Shown here in pieces: positions 53,285 to 61,299 of a DNA stretch of 64,000 nucleotides (position 1 is its first letter; each line of letters starts with the position of its first letter). The notes under the pieces are model-generated. The model did no database searches, was not told the origin of the DNA, and saw only the letters and a list, made by a program, of their open reading frames with translations. Source of the DNA: CAXSEF01 sp964236535. Lineage in GTDB: Bacteria > Pseudomonadota > Alphaproteobacteria > Acetobacterales > Acetobacteraceae. The stretch covers positions 1 to 64,000 of the forward strand of contig CAXSEF010000008.1 in the NCBI GenBank assembly GCA_964236535.1, written 5' to 3'. The translations under genes and the position numbers were made by a program.

Positions 53285-53332
53285 CCCGCTGTCGTCACAG
53301 CCCGCCGTCGTCACAGCCCGCTGTCGCTACAG
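53285..53332. repeat. Three tandem 16-base repeats in the atpI-atpB gap
   Basis: Three adjoining copies of CCCGCTGTCGTCACAG, with one and two differences in the second and third. They lie just upstream of atpB and could affect translation or differ in number between strains. Confidence 0.75.
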
Positions 53333-53343
53333 CCTGGGGCCGC

Positions 53344-53661
53344 TCAGTCCCTTGTCGCCGACCCGTCGCCAAAGCCGCCGTTCGGCCCGATCACGCGCCA
53401 GACGTTGGCCACCCCGGCAGCTCCGCCGAGGACGATGAACACGATCAGGAACAGCGGCAGGGTGTGCAGCCATCGATCGAGCAGCCATCCGATCGCCACC
53501 GCAACCACCAGCGCCGAGACCAGCTCCACACCGACGCGCACCCCCACGCCAATCGACGATGCGCCACCGCTCAGCACCGGCGCGGACTCCGCAGGAGCAT
53601 CAAGCCCTTGCCTCGTCCTGGCAGCGCGGAGGCGTTCCGTGAAGGAAGCCGGGTCGCCCAT
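53344..53661 (-). CDS. atpI: ATP synthase protein I
   Basis: 105 residues from the ATG at 53661. Two membrane segments (about 43-62 and 68-88) with the pattern GVGVRVGVELVSALVVAVAIGWLLDRWLHT, then GGAAGVANVWR. AtpI proteins assist c-ring assembly and may handle magnesium. First gene of the F0 operon; F1 genes lie elsewhere, as is usual in alphaproteobacteria. Confidence 0.88.
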   Translation of the reverse strand: MGDPASFTERLRAARTRQGLDAPAESAPVLSGGASSIGVGVRVGVELVSALVVAVAIGWLLDRWLHTLPLFLIVFIVLGGAAGVANVWRVIGPNGGFGDGSATRD

Positions 53662-53927
53662 TGATCCTGTCCCGTCCAGTCCGATTTGGTCCCGACCGGG
53701 CAACTTACCTTGAGGCCAGGGCTTGCTACCGGCGGGTCGGATGAGTGTCAAGGTTGCGCGCCTGACATCACCGGCCGGCACCTGACCGCAGGCGCCGTCG
53801 CCCGAGTGCCGGTTCCTGCCGGTCGCGCCGCCGCAGACGCATCCCGCCCATGATTCCGCCGGACAGCCGAGTCGGCAGGCTCCCGCCGTCTTCGCAACTG
53901 CGGTATGACCTGCGCGTCTGGAGCGGG

Positions 53928-54518
53928 ATGATGGTCATGAACACTGCCGCAGATCGGATCACGGCGCAGCCGTTCTGGTTCCTGCGTCACGGCGAGACGG
54001 ACTGGAATGCCGAGGGGCTGTCCCAGGGCAGGACCGATGTCGCCCTGAACGATCGCGGCATCGCCCAGGCCCACGAAGCGGCAGCGGTGCTGGCCGCCCG
54101 GCAGGGTGCCGCAGCCGTGCGCGGCATCGTCGCCTCGCCGCTGCGCCGCGCCCGGGTGACGGCGGAAGTGGCCGCCGCCGCGCTCGGCCTCCCGGTCGCG
54201 TTCGACGACGACCTGCAGGAAGTCTGCTTCGGCGAGCAGGAAGGCCGCCCGATGGGCGACTGGTACGATGCCTGGATCGCCGGCGATTTCACCCCGGTCG
54301 GTGCCGAACCATTCGCCCGGTTGCGCGCCCGTATCGTGCCCGCGGTCAATCGCGCGCTGGCACGGCCCGGCCCGGTGCTGGTGGTGGCGCACGGCGCGAT
54401 GTTCCGCGCCGTGCGCTCGGCCATGGGCCTGCCGGTCAACATCCGCACCGCGAACGGGCTCCCCACCTGGTGCCTTCCCGACGAGAACGCCTGGGTTCTG
54501 ACCGCCATCACCGCCTGA
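53928..54518 (+). CDS. Histidine phosphatase family protein
   Basis: 196 residues from the ATG at 53928 with GGAGCGG upstream; a Met three codons on is an alternative. Phosphohistidine motif RHGETDWN near the start, SPLRRARVTAEVAA, EVCFGEQEGRPMGDW, and second histidine in VLVVAHGAMFRAVR. Phosphoglycerate-mutase-like phosphatase; substrate unknown (alpha-ribazole phosphatase, sugar phosphates and others occur in the family). Its TGA is the start of repeat copy 8. Confidence 0.92.
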   Translation: MMVMNTAADRITAQPFWFLRHGETDWNAEGLSQGRTDVALNDRGIAQAHEAAAVLAARQGAAAVRGIVASPLRRARVTAEVAAAALGLPVAFDDDLQEVCFGEQEGRPMGDWYDAWIAGDFTPVGAEPFARLRARIVPAVNRALARPGPVLVVAHGAMFRAVRSAMGLPVNIRTANGLPTWCLPDENAWVLTAITA

Positions 54519-54676
54519 GCGGGCAAGGCCAGAGGCTCTGCCTCTGGACTCCGCCGAAGGCCGAGCCCTTGGAATCCGTTTGCCTGGGGAATGGGTTTCC
54601 AGAGGCCTCAAGGCCTTTGGCGGGTCTGGGCGGAGCCCAGCCTTGCTGCGCTTCCAGGCCGACCCCCGAGGCCGCT
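54516..54676 (+). repeat. Dispersed hairpin repeat, short form (copy 8)
   Basis: Opens with the stop codon of the phosphatase gene (TGAGCGGGCAAGGCCAGAGG). Also has CGCCGAAGGCCGAGCCCTTGG, TTGCCTGGGGAATGGGTTTCC, GGCGGGTCTGGGCGGAGCC and end GGCCGCTAAGC. The far end contains the arginase stop codon (54675-54677), so both neighbours end in the repeat. Confidence 0.85.
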
Positions 54677-55619
54677 AAGCCCTGCGCTGCGGCACCGTCT
54701 CCCGCTCGGTGATCTGCCGTCCGAACAGGCTCGCGATTAGGTCCACCAGCAGCAGCGCGCTCTGCCCGCGCACGTCGAGGAACGGGTTCAGCTCCACCAC
54801 GTCCATCGACGTCACCAGCCCGCAATCGTGCAGCATCTCCATCACCAGATGCGCCTCCCGGTAGGTCGCGCCGCCCGGCACCGTGGTCCCCACCCCCGGC
54901 GCCAGCGACGGATCGAGGAAGTCGACGTCGAGGCTCACGTGCAGCATGGCACCCGCCGCGGCGACGGCGTCCAGCACCCGGCGCAGCGGCACGGAAACCC
55001 CGAACTCGTCGATCATGCGCATGTCGACGATGTCGATCCCGCGCTGGCGAAGCAGGTCGCGCTCCGCCTGGTCGATCGAACGGACGCCGAACAGATGCAG
55101 GTTGCCGGGCGGAACCGTGCCGCAGGGCTCCTCGTCGAACACCGCCTCCAGACCCGGCTCGCCGGTGATCAGCGCGGCCGACATGCCATGCATGTTCCCC
55201 GACTGGGTGGTGTCGGGCGTATTGAAGTCGGCATGGGCGTCGAGCCACAGCACGAACAGCGGCCGCCCCAGCTCGGCGGCCCGACGGGCAACCCCGGTCA
55301 CGGTGCCCATGCTGATGCTGTGGTCGCCGCCCAGGAAGATCGGCACCGCATCCTCGCGCATGGCGTCGAGCGCGCGCACGCTGATCAGCCTGCACCAGCC
55401 CGCCACCTCACGCAGGTTGCGCGCAACGCGGCTGGCGGGCTGCTCGCCCGCCAGCGCGGCGGGCGGCGGCTGCGCGAGGTCGCCCCGGTCGTCCACGTCC
55501 AGGCCCAGCCCGCGCAACGCCTCGACGAGTCCGGCGAGCCGCAGCGCCGTGGGCCCCATGACCGCGCCGCGCTGCCCGGCCCCGGCATCGACCGGCATGC
55601 CCAGCACGACGATGCTCAC
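54675..55619 (-). CDS. rocF: Arginase
   Basis: Manganese enzyme hydrolysing L-arginine to ornithine and urea; 314 residues. Metal motifs: FLGGDHSISMG, WLDAHADFNTP, and SLDVDFLDPSLAPGVGT. Complete start (MSIVVLGMPVDAGAGQRG) and end. Ureohydrolases such as agmatinase are close relatives, but the length and the N-terminal GMPVDAGAGQRGAVMGPTALR favour arginase. No ornithine aminotransferase gene is adjacent. Confidence 0.94.
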   Translation of the reverse strand: MSIVVLGMPVDAGAGQRGAVMGPTALRLAGLVEALRGLGLDVDDRGDLAQPPPAALAGEQPASRVARNLREVAGWCRLISVRALDAMREDAVPIFLGGDHSISMGTVTGVARRAAELGRPLFVLWLDAHADFNTPDTTQSGNMHGMSAALITGEPGLEAVFDEEPCGTVPPGNLHLFGVRSIDQAERDLLRQRGIDIVDMRMIDEFGVSVPLRRVLDAVAAAGAMLHVSLDVDFLDPSLAPGVGTTVPGGATYREAHLVMEMLHDCGLVTSMDVVELNPFLDVRGQSALLLVDLIASLFGRQITERETVPQRRA

Positions 55620-55647
55620 GTCGGCCGCGCCGTTCGCCGTGGCCGCA

Positions 55648-57900
55648 TCAGCCCAGCAGGTCCTCGATCACGATCGGCGTGTGCCGCACCCTCACCCCCG
55701 TCGCGTGGTAGACCGCGTTGGCGATCGCCGCCGGCATCCCCACGATGCCGATCTCGCCCACCGCCTTCGCCCCGATCGCGTTTACCACGAGGTCCTCCTC
55801 GTCCACCATCTCGACGACGACCTCGCCGATGTCCGCGCTGGTGGAGATGTGGTAGCCGGCGAGGTCCTGGTTGGCGAACCGCGCCCGCGGCCGGTCCACC
55901 TTGGTCTCCTCCAGCAGCGCGAAGCTCGCCCCCCACACCATGCCGCCGGCGAGGTTCGAGCGTGCCGTCCTCGGGTTGATGATCCTGCCGCAGGCGAACG
56001 CGCCGACCATGCGCGCCACCCGGATCGTCCGCAGCAGCGGGTCGACATGCACCTCGGCGAACTGCGCCCCGAACGAGTAGCTCGCGTGCGTCTTGGTCAC
56101 CGGCCCTTCCATCGCCATGCCGCCGAGCAGGCCATACTGCATCTTCGCCGCCTCCATCATCGCCGGCTTCCACTCCGCCGACGCGTCCAGCGAACCCGCC
56201 GGCGACGCCTTCAGCACCGCGTCGAGCGGGTGCGCCGCCCCGTCCGCACCGACGACATGCCCGTCCGCGAGCCGCAGCGTCGAGGCCTCGCGCCCGGCGA
56301 ACGGCCCGCCTTCGCCGACCGCCATCGCCAGCACCCGCTCGCGCAGCGCCAGCGCCGCCATCTGCACCGCCGAACCCGCCGAGCCCGTGGTGATCGAGCC
56401 GCCCGACACCGGACCCGACGGCAGGTCGCTGTCGCCCAGCTCGACCCGCACCCGCTCGTCCGCCACCCCGAGCACGTCCGCCGCCACCTGCCCGAGCACG
56501 GTGTACGCCCCGGTGCCCACGTCGTGCGCCGAGGTCCGCACCCGCAGCGTCCCGTCCGCCGCCAGCGTCACGTGCGCCGCCGCCGGCGCCACCGCCGACG
56601 GGTACGTCGCGGTGGCGCAGCCATACCCCACCAGCACCCCGTCCGCGGTGGTCATCGACCCGACCCCCGGCGTGCGCCGTTCCCAGCCGAACCGCTCCGC
56701 ACCCCGCCGGTAGCACTCCACCAGCGAGCGGCTCGACCACGGCAGCTTCTTCACCGGATCCACCGCCGGCTCGTTCTTCAGCCGCAACGCGATCGGGTCC
56801 ATGTCCAGCGCCACCGCCAGTTCGTCCACCGCGCTCTCGAACGCGAAGAACGACGGCGCCTCCGCCGGCGCGCGCTGGAACCCCGGCGTGTTCACGTCGG
56901 TCGCGACCGTGGACTCCCGCGTGCGGATGTTGGCGATGTCGTACATCCGCGCCGTGACGTCGGTGCCCGGAAAGGCCACGTGGTCGATCTCCGAGCTCTG
57001 CCCGACCGACTCGTGCACCAGCGCCACCATGGTCCCGTCGCGCTCCGCCCCCAGCGCGATGCGGTTTCGCGCCGCCGGCCGGAACGAGCCCACCGTGAAC
57101 ATCGCGTCGCGCGGCACCACCAGCTTCACCGGCCGCCCCAGCCGTCGCGCCGCCGTGGCGATCAGCACCGTGTGCGCGAGGATCGTCGCCTTGCTGCCGA
57201 ACGCCCCGCCCACATACGGCGAGACGACGTGCACGTCCTCCACCGACAGCCCGAAGATCACGGCCAGCCCCTGCCGCTGCCCGATCACCCACTGCGACGG
57301 GCACTCCACCGTCAGCTTGCCGTCGTTCCAGCTCGCCGTCGTGGCATACAGCTCCATCGGGTGGTGGTGCTGGACCGGGGTGAAGTACTCCTGGTCCACC
57401 CGCACCGCCGCCGCAGCCAGCGCCGCATCCGCGTCGCCGACGCGCACCGCCGACTCCTTCGCGTGCTCCACCACGCGCCCTGGATCGTCCATCGCCACCG
57501 AGGCCGGTTGCGTCGCGTAGTCGAGGCTGACCGCCCGTGCCGCCTGCTCCGCCGCCTCCACCGTGTCGGCGACCACCAGGCCCACGATCTGCCCCGCGTA
57601 GTGCACCTCGTCCGACGTCAGCGGCATGAAGGAGGACTGCATGTGCCCCCCCTTCATCGCGAAGGTCTCCTCGCCCAGCCCCTGGTTCAGGTCGCGGTGC
57701 GTCAGCACGAGCTGCACCCCCGCCACCGCCTCAGCCGCCGCGGTGTCGACCTTCGTGATCCGCCCACGCGCCACCGTGCTGAGCGTCAGCGCGGCATACG
57801 CCATCCCGCCGTGCCCGAAGTCCGCGGCGTAGCGCGCCTCGCCCGTGGCCTTGGCCACCGCGTCGCGTCGAACCGTCGGCGTGCCGATGCTGCCGTCCAT
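55648..57900 (-). CDS. Molybdopterin-binding subunit of aldehyde oxidoreductase (PaoC/XdhA type)
   Basis: 750 residues from the ATG at 57900. N-terminal domain begins RRDAVAKATGEARYAADF; molybdenum-cofactor segments include SPYVGGAFGSKA, FQRAPAEAPSFFAFE, GYGCATATYPS, ISTSADIGEVVVEMVDEED and the catalytic-glutamate region GAKAVGEIGIVGMPAAIANAV. It oxidises an aldehyde or heterocycle. Third gene of a three-gene operon, two bases after the FAD subunit. The cofactor-insertion chaperone (PaoD/XdhC) is not in the window. Confidence 0.93.
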   Translation of the reverse strand: MDGSIGTPTVRRDAVAKATGEARYAADFGHGGMAYAALTLSTVARGRITKVDTAAAEAVAGVQLVLTHRDLNQGLGEETFAMKGGHMQSSFMPLTSDEVHYAGQIVGLVVADTVEAAEQAARAVSLDYATQPASVAMDDPGRVVEHAKESAVRVGDADAALAAAAVRVDQEYFTPVQHHHPMELYATTASWNDGKLTVECPSQWVIGQRQGLAVIFGLSVEDVHVVSPYVGGAFGSKATILAHTVLIATAARRLGRPVKLVVPRDAMFTVGSFRPAARNRIALGAERDGTMVALVHESVGQSSEIDHVAFPGTDVTARMYDIANIRTRESTVATDVNTPGFQRAPAEAPSFFAFESAVDELAVALDMDPIALRLKNEPAVDPVKKLPWSSRSLVECYRRGAERFGWERRTPGVGSMTTADGVLVGYGCATATYPSAVAPAAAHVTLAADGTLRVRTSAHDVGTGAYTVLGQVAADVLGVADERVRVELGDSDLPSGPVSGGSITTGSAGSAVQMAALALRERVLAMAVGEGGPFAGREASTLRLADGHVVGADGAAHPLDAVLKASPAGSLDASAEWKPAMMEAAKMQYGLLGGMAMEGPVTKTHASYSFGAQFAEVHVDPLLRTIRVARMVGAFACGRIINPRTARSNLAGGMVWGASFALLEETKVDRPRARFANQDLAGYHISTSADIGEVVVEMVDEEDLVVNAIGAKAVGEIGIVGMPAAIANAVYHATGVRVRHTPIVIEDLLG

Positions 57901-57902
57901 GC

Positions 57903-58889
57903 TCAGTTCCTCCTGCTGGCCACGAGCGCCGCGCGTGCGACCGCCCGTGCGCCCAGTTCCACCTTGAACCCGTTTTCCGCCAGCGTCTGTGCGGCCGCGA
58001 ACCCCGCCCGACCCGCCGCCAGCGCGCTCGCCTCGTCCAGCGTCACACCGACGAGCGCCGCCTCCGCCGCATGCGACCGCCACGGCTTCGTGGCCACGCC
58101 GCCGAGCGATACCCGCGCCGCCTTCACCACGGCGCCGTCCATCTCCAGCGCCACCGCCGCCGAGACCACCGCGTAGGCGTAGCTCTGCCGGTCGCGCACC
58201 TTGAGGTAGGTGGAGCGACGTCCCGCCGGCGTGGCCTGCACCAGGATCGCGCTGATGATCTCGCCCGGCCGCAGCGTGGTCTCCGCCGCCGGGTCCTCGC
58301 CGTAGGCCACGTGCAGCTCGGCCAGCGGTATGGTCCGCATGCCACCAGCCGACGCGATCTCCACCGAGGTATCGAACGCCGCCAGCGCCGTCGCCCAGTC
58401 CCCGGGATAGGTGGCGACGCAACGCTCGGAGCCGCCGAACAGCGCCATCTCGCGGGTCACCCCCCCGTCGACAGCGCTGCACCCGCTGCCGGGCACGCGC
58501 TTGTTGCAGGCCGAGACGCCGTCGCGGAAGTACCCGCACCGTGTCCGCTGCAGCAGGTTGCCGCCCAGCGTCGCCGCGTTGCGCAGCTGCTGCGACGCCG
58601 CCAGCTGCAGGCTCTCCGCCAGCGCCGGGTAGTCGCGCAGCAGCGTCGCGTCCTCCGCCACGTCGGCCATCCGCGCCAGCGCCCCGAGCCGCAGCACCGG
58701 ACCGCGGGTGTCGAATGCGGCCAGCTCCCCCAGGTGGCCGATGTCGACGATGCTGGACGGCGCCGCGAGGTCGCCGCGCATCAGGTCCACCATCGTGGTC
58801 CCGCCGGCGAGCAGCGCCGCGCCGGGCGCCTGCGCCAGGTGGAACGCCTCGTCGAGCGACGCCGGGCGGGCATAGGTGAACGGCTGCAT
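57903..58889 (-). CDS. FAD-binding subunit of aldehyde oxidoreductase (PaoB type)
   Basis: 328 residues. FAD motif LLAGGTTMVDLMRG and ATLGGNLLQRTRC. The Cys-containing insert RTRCGYFRD...CNKRVPGSGCSA carries the extra [4Fe-4S] cluster seen in E. coli PaoB, which sets this enzyme apart from typical xanthine dehydrogenases. One base separates it from the iron-sulfur gene upstream and two from the molybdenum gene downstream. Confidence 0.92.
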   Translation of the reverse strand: MQPFTYARPASLDEAFHLAQAPGAALLAGGTTMVDLMRGDLAAPSSIVDIGHLGELAAFDTRGPVLRLGALARMADVAEDATLLRDYPALAESLQLAASQQLRNAATLGGNLLQRTRCGYFRDGVSACNKRVPGSGCSAVDGGVTREMALFGGSERCVATYPGDWATALAAFDTSVEIASAGGMRTIPLAELHVAYGEDPAAETTLRPGEIISAILVQATPAGRRSTYLKVRDRQSYAYAVVSAAVALEMDGAVVKAARVSLGGVATKPWRSHAAEAALVGVTLDEASALAAGRAGFAAAQTLAENGFKVELGARAVARAALVASRRN

Positions 58890-58890
58890 G

Positions 58891-59397
58891 TCAGGCCGCC
58901 TCCTGCCGCTGCCCGGCAGCGACGTCGCGCACCGCCGCGACGATGTTCGGATAGGCGCCGCAGCGGCAGAGGTTGCCGCTCATGTACTCGCGAATCTCCT
59001 CGTCGCTGCGCGCGTGCCCCTCGGCGACGCACGCCACCGCCGACATGATCTGCCCCGGCGTGCAGTAGCCGCACTGCATCGCGTCGTGCGCCACGAACGC
59101 CGCCTGCATCGGATGCAGCGCCCCGTCCACACCGGCCAGCCCCTCGATGGTGCGGATGTCTCGACCCTGCGCCGCCGCTGCCAGCGTCAGGCAGGACAGC
59201 TGCCGTCGCCCGTCGATGTGCACCGTGCAGGCGCCGCAGGTGCCGTGGTTGCACCCGACCTTGGTCCCGGTCAGCCCGAGGTGCTCGCGCAGCGCGTCCA
59301 GCAGCGTGGTGCGCGGGTCGAGCGCCATGGTGTGGTCGCGCCCGTTCACGCGCAGGCGGAGCGGCAGCGGCGTCTCGGGCGGCTGGATATCCGGCAT
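58891..59397 (-). CDS. [2Fe-2S] subunit of aldehyde oxidoreductase (PaoA type)
   Basis: 168 residues from the ATG at 59397 with GAGGAG upstream. Plant-ferredoxin cluster: VGCNHGTCGACTVHIDGRRQLSC; second all-helical cluster: QCGYCTPGQIMSA and SGNLCRCGAYPNI. E. coli PaoA has a Tat signal; here the start MPDIQPPETPLPLRLRVNG shows none, so the complex is probably cytoplasmic. Passes electrons from molybdenum to FAD. First gene of the operon. Confidence 0.94.
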   Translation of the reverse strand: MPDIQPPETPLPLRLRVNGRDHTMALDPRTTLLDALREHLGLTGTKVGCNHGTCGACTVHIDGRRQLSCLTLAAAAQGRDIRTIEGLAGVDGALHPMQAAFVAHDAMQCGYCTPGQIMSAVACVAEGHARSDEEIREYMSGNLCRCGAYPNIVAAVRDVAAGQRQEAA

Positions 59398-59505
59398 GGC
59401 AGGCTCCTCGGAGTGTGTCTGACCCGGCCGGCGGTCCTGCCCCTGGTCGGGGGGCCGCGAGGCGGAACCCATCAGGACGACATCGTATGCCGGAAGGCGT
59501 GATTC

Positions 59506-59700
59506 ATACCAACAGGCCCTGAGCGTGACCGCAAGGCAAGCAAGGCCAGAGGCTCTGCCTCTGGACTCCGCCAAAGGCCGGGCCTTTGGAATCCTCGTGC
59601 TTAAGGAAGGGGTTTCAAGGGCCTCAGGCCTTCGGCGGGTCCGGGCGGAGGGAAAGCCCGGCCTTGCTTCGCTTGCAGGCTGGTGCCCAGGGCCGCCGCG
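59506..59700 (+). repeat. Dispersed hairpin repeat (copy 9), between divergent genes
   Basis: Begins ATACCAAC, then CCTGAGCGTGACCG, GGCAAGCAAGGCCAGAGG, CCAAAGGCCGGGCCTTTGG, TTAAGGAAGGGGTTTC, CCTTCGGCGGGTCCGGGCGG and end GCAGGCTGGTGCCCAGGGCC. It is the only clear copy not at a gene's 3' end. The rest of the 391-base gap between paoA and rplY shows no gene. Confidence 0.85.
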
Positions 59701-59788
59701 CCGGTTGCCGCGAACTCCCGTTTCCGCTATGTCGCGCGCCTGTGCGCCGGCACCCCTGGAGGCCGGCGTTGCGCATTGGGAGTGCATC

Positions 59789-60484
59789 ATGGCCAACTTC
59801 ACGACGATCGAGGCCGAGGCGCGCGAGCGGGCAGGCAAGGGGGCGGCACGCGCAACGCGTCGGGCGGGCAAGGTCCCCGCCGTCATCTACGGCGCCAAGC
59901 AGGCCGCGGCGCTGATCGCGCTCGACCCCCGCGCGGTCATGCGCGAGCTGACCCGCGGCGGCTGGCGCTCGCGTCTGTACGAGGTCACCGTCGGCGGCGA
60001 GACCACCCGCGCCCTGCTGCGCGAGGTGCAGCTCCACCCCGTCACCGACCGCCCCGAGCACGTCGACTTCCAGCGCCTCGCCGCGGGCGAGGAGATCCGT
60101 GTCTCCGTGCAGGTGGCCTTCCTCAACGAGGCGACCTCGCCCGGACTCAAGCGCGGCGGCGTGCTCAACGTCGTGCGCCACACCGTCGAGGTGTTCGCCG
60201 ACCCCGACCGGGTCCCCGAGCGCTTCGAGGCCGACCTCGGCACCCTCGACATCAACGACAACGTCCGCTGGCACAACCTGATCGGCACCGAAGGCATCCG
60301 CCCGACCATCGCCGACCGCGACTTCGTGGTCGCGACCGTCGCGTCGCCGTCGAAGCTGCCCGACGCCCCCGTGGACCCGAACGCCTCGGCGGCGGCCGCT
60401 CCCGCCGGCAAGGCACCGGCCAAGGGCACCAGGGCCCCGTCCGCACCCGCGAAGGCTCCGGCAAAGCCCGCCGCGAAGAAGTAG
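59789..60484 (+). CDS. rplY: 50S ribosomal protein L25/general stress protein Ctc
   Basis: 231 residues from the ATG at 59789. The L25 domain (about 1-95) has REAxAGKGAARATRRAGKVPAVIYGAKQ-like sequence and LREVQLHPVTDRPEHVDFQRL; the TL5/CTC C-terminal beta domain follows (VSVQVAFLNEATSPGLKRGGVLN). The Ala/Pro/Lys tail (about 195-231) is a common extension. Binds 5S rRNA. Seven bases before pth, a widely kept pair. Confidence 0.95.
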   Translation: MANFTTIEAEARERAGKGAARATRRAGKVPAVIYGAKQAAALIALDPRAVMRELTRGGWRSRLYEVTVGGETTRALLREVQLHPVTDRPEHVDFQRLAAGEEIRVSVQVAFLNEATSPGLKRGGVLNVVRHTVEVFADPDRVPERFEADLGTLDINDNVRWHNLIGTEGIRPTIADRDFVVATVASPSKLPDAPVDPNASAAAAPAGKAPAKGTRAPSAPAKAPAKPAAKK

Positions 60485-60491
60485 GTACCGC

Positions 60492-61067
60492 ATGCTGCTC
60501 TGGGTCGGGCTCGGCAATCCCGAGCCAGGCCAGGCCCGGCAGCGGCACAACATCGGCTTCATGGCACTCGACCGCATCGCGCGGCGCCACGGCTTCTCGC
60601 CCTGGCGCCGCCGGTTCAAGGGCCTCGTGGCCGAGGGCAGCATCGGTCCGCAGCGCATCCTCGCGCTCAAACCCGGGACCTACATGAACGACAGCGGCGA
60701 GTCGGTGCAGCCGGCCGCCGCGTTCTTCAGGGTGCCGCCCGAAGCGATCACCGCCTTCCACGACGAGCTCGACCTCACGCCCGGCAAGGTCCGCATCAAG
60801 CGGGGCGGCGGGGCGGCCGGCCATAACGGGCTGCGCTCGATGGATCGCCGGCTCGGCTCGCCCGAGTACTGGCGCGTCCGCCTCGGGATCGGCCACCCCG
60901 GGCATCGGGACCGGGTCACCGGCCACGTCCTCGGTGACTTCGCCAAGGTCGACCAGCCCTGGCTCGACGCCCTGCTGGACGAGGTGGCCGCCCAGGCCGC
61001 GCTGCTCGTCGAAGGGCGGCCTGAGGAGTTCATGAGCAGGGTGGCGCTGGCCACGCAGGGCAAGTAA
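60492..61067 (+). CDS. pth: Peptidyl-tRNA hydrolase
   Basis: 191 residues. Frees tRNA from peptidyl-tRNA dropped by ribosomes. Catalytic histidine in GNPEPGQARQRHNIGFMALD (about His19; shown here as the end of that motif), LKPGTYMNDSGESV, TAFHDELDL and GGGAAGHNGLRSM. Complete. Its stop codon TAA adjoins the ATACCAAC end of repeat copy 10. Confidence 0.96.
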   Translation: MLLWVGLGNPEPGQARQRHNIGFMALDRIARRHGFSPWRRRFKGLVAEGSIGPQRILALKPGTYMNDSGESVQPAAAFFRVPPEAITAFHDELDLTPGKVRIKRGGGAAGHNGLRSMDRRLGSPEYWRVRLGIGHPGHRDRVTGHVLGDFAKVDQPWLDALLDEVAAQAALLVEGRPEEFMSRVALATQGK

Positions 61068-61282
61068 TACCAACCTGCATCCAGTGTGACCGGCCAGGCA
61101 GGCAAGGCCGGAGGCTCTGCCTCTGGACTCCGCCAAAGGCCAGCCTCTGGAATCCTTGTGCTCATGGAATGGGCCGCCAAAGGCCTCAGGCCTTTGCCGG
61201 GTCCGGGCGTCGCCCGCGCAAGGTTCCGCTGGCCTGCCCGGGCCAGTGGAATGCGGGCGGAGGAAGCGCCCGGCCTTGCTTC
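61066..61282 (+). repeat. Dispersed hairpin repeat, long form (copy 10)
   Basis: TAATACCAACCTGC start, GTGTGACCGGCCAGGC, GGCCGGAGGCTCTGCC, CTCCGCCAAAGGCC, CTCAGGCCTTTGCCGGG, the internal CGCGCAAGGTTCCGCTGG module of copy 3, and ATGCGGGCGGAGGAAG. It lies between pth and ychF on the same strand. Confidence 0.85.
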
Positions 61283-61299
61283 CTGTGGAGACGTCAGAG

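Noticed and set aside
59525..59788. N-terminal extension of rplY through the repeat
   Set aside because: The frame is open through copy 9, but L25 proteins begin at MANFTTIEAEAR; the extension encodes only repeat sequence.
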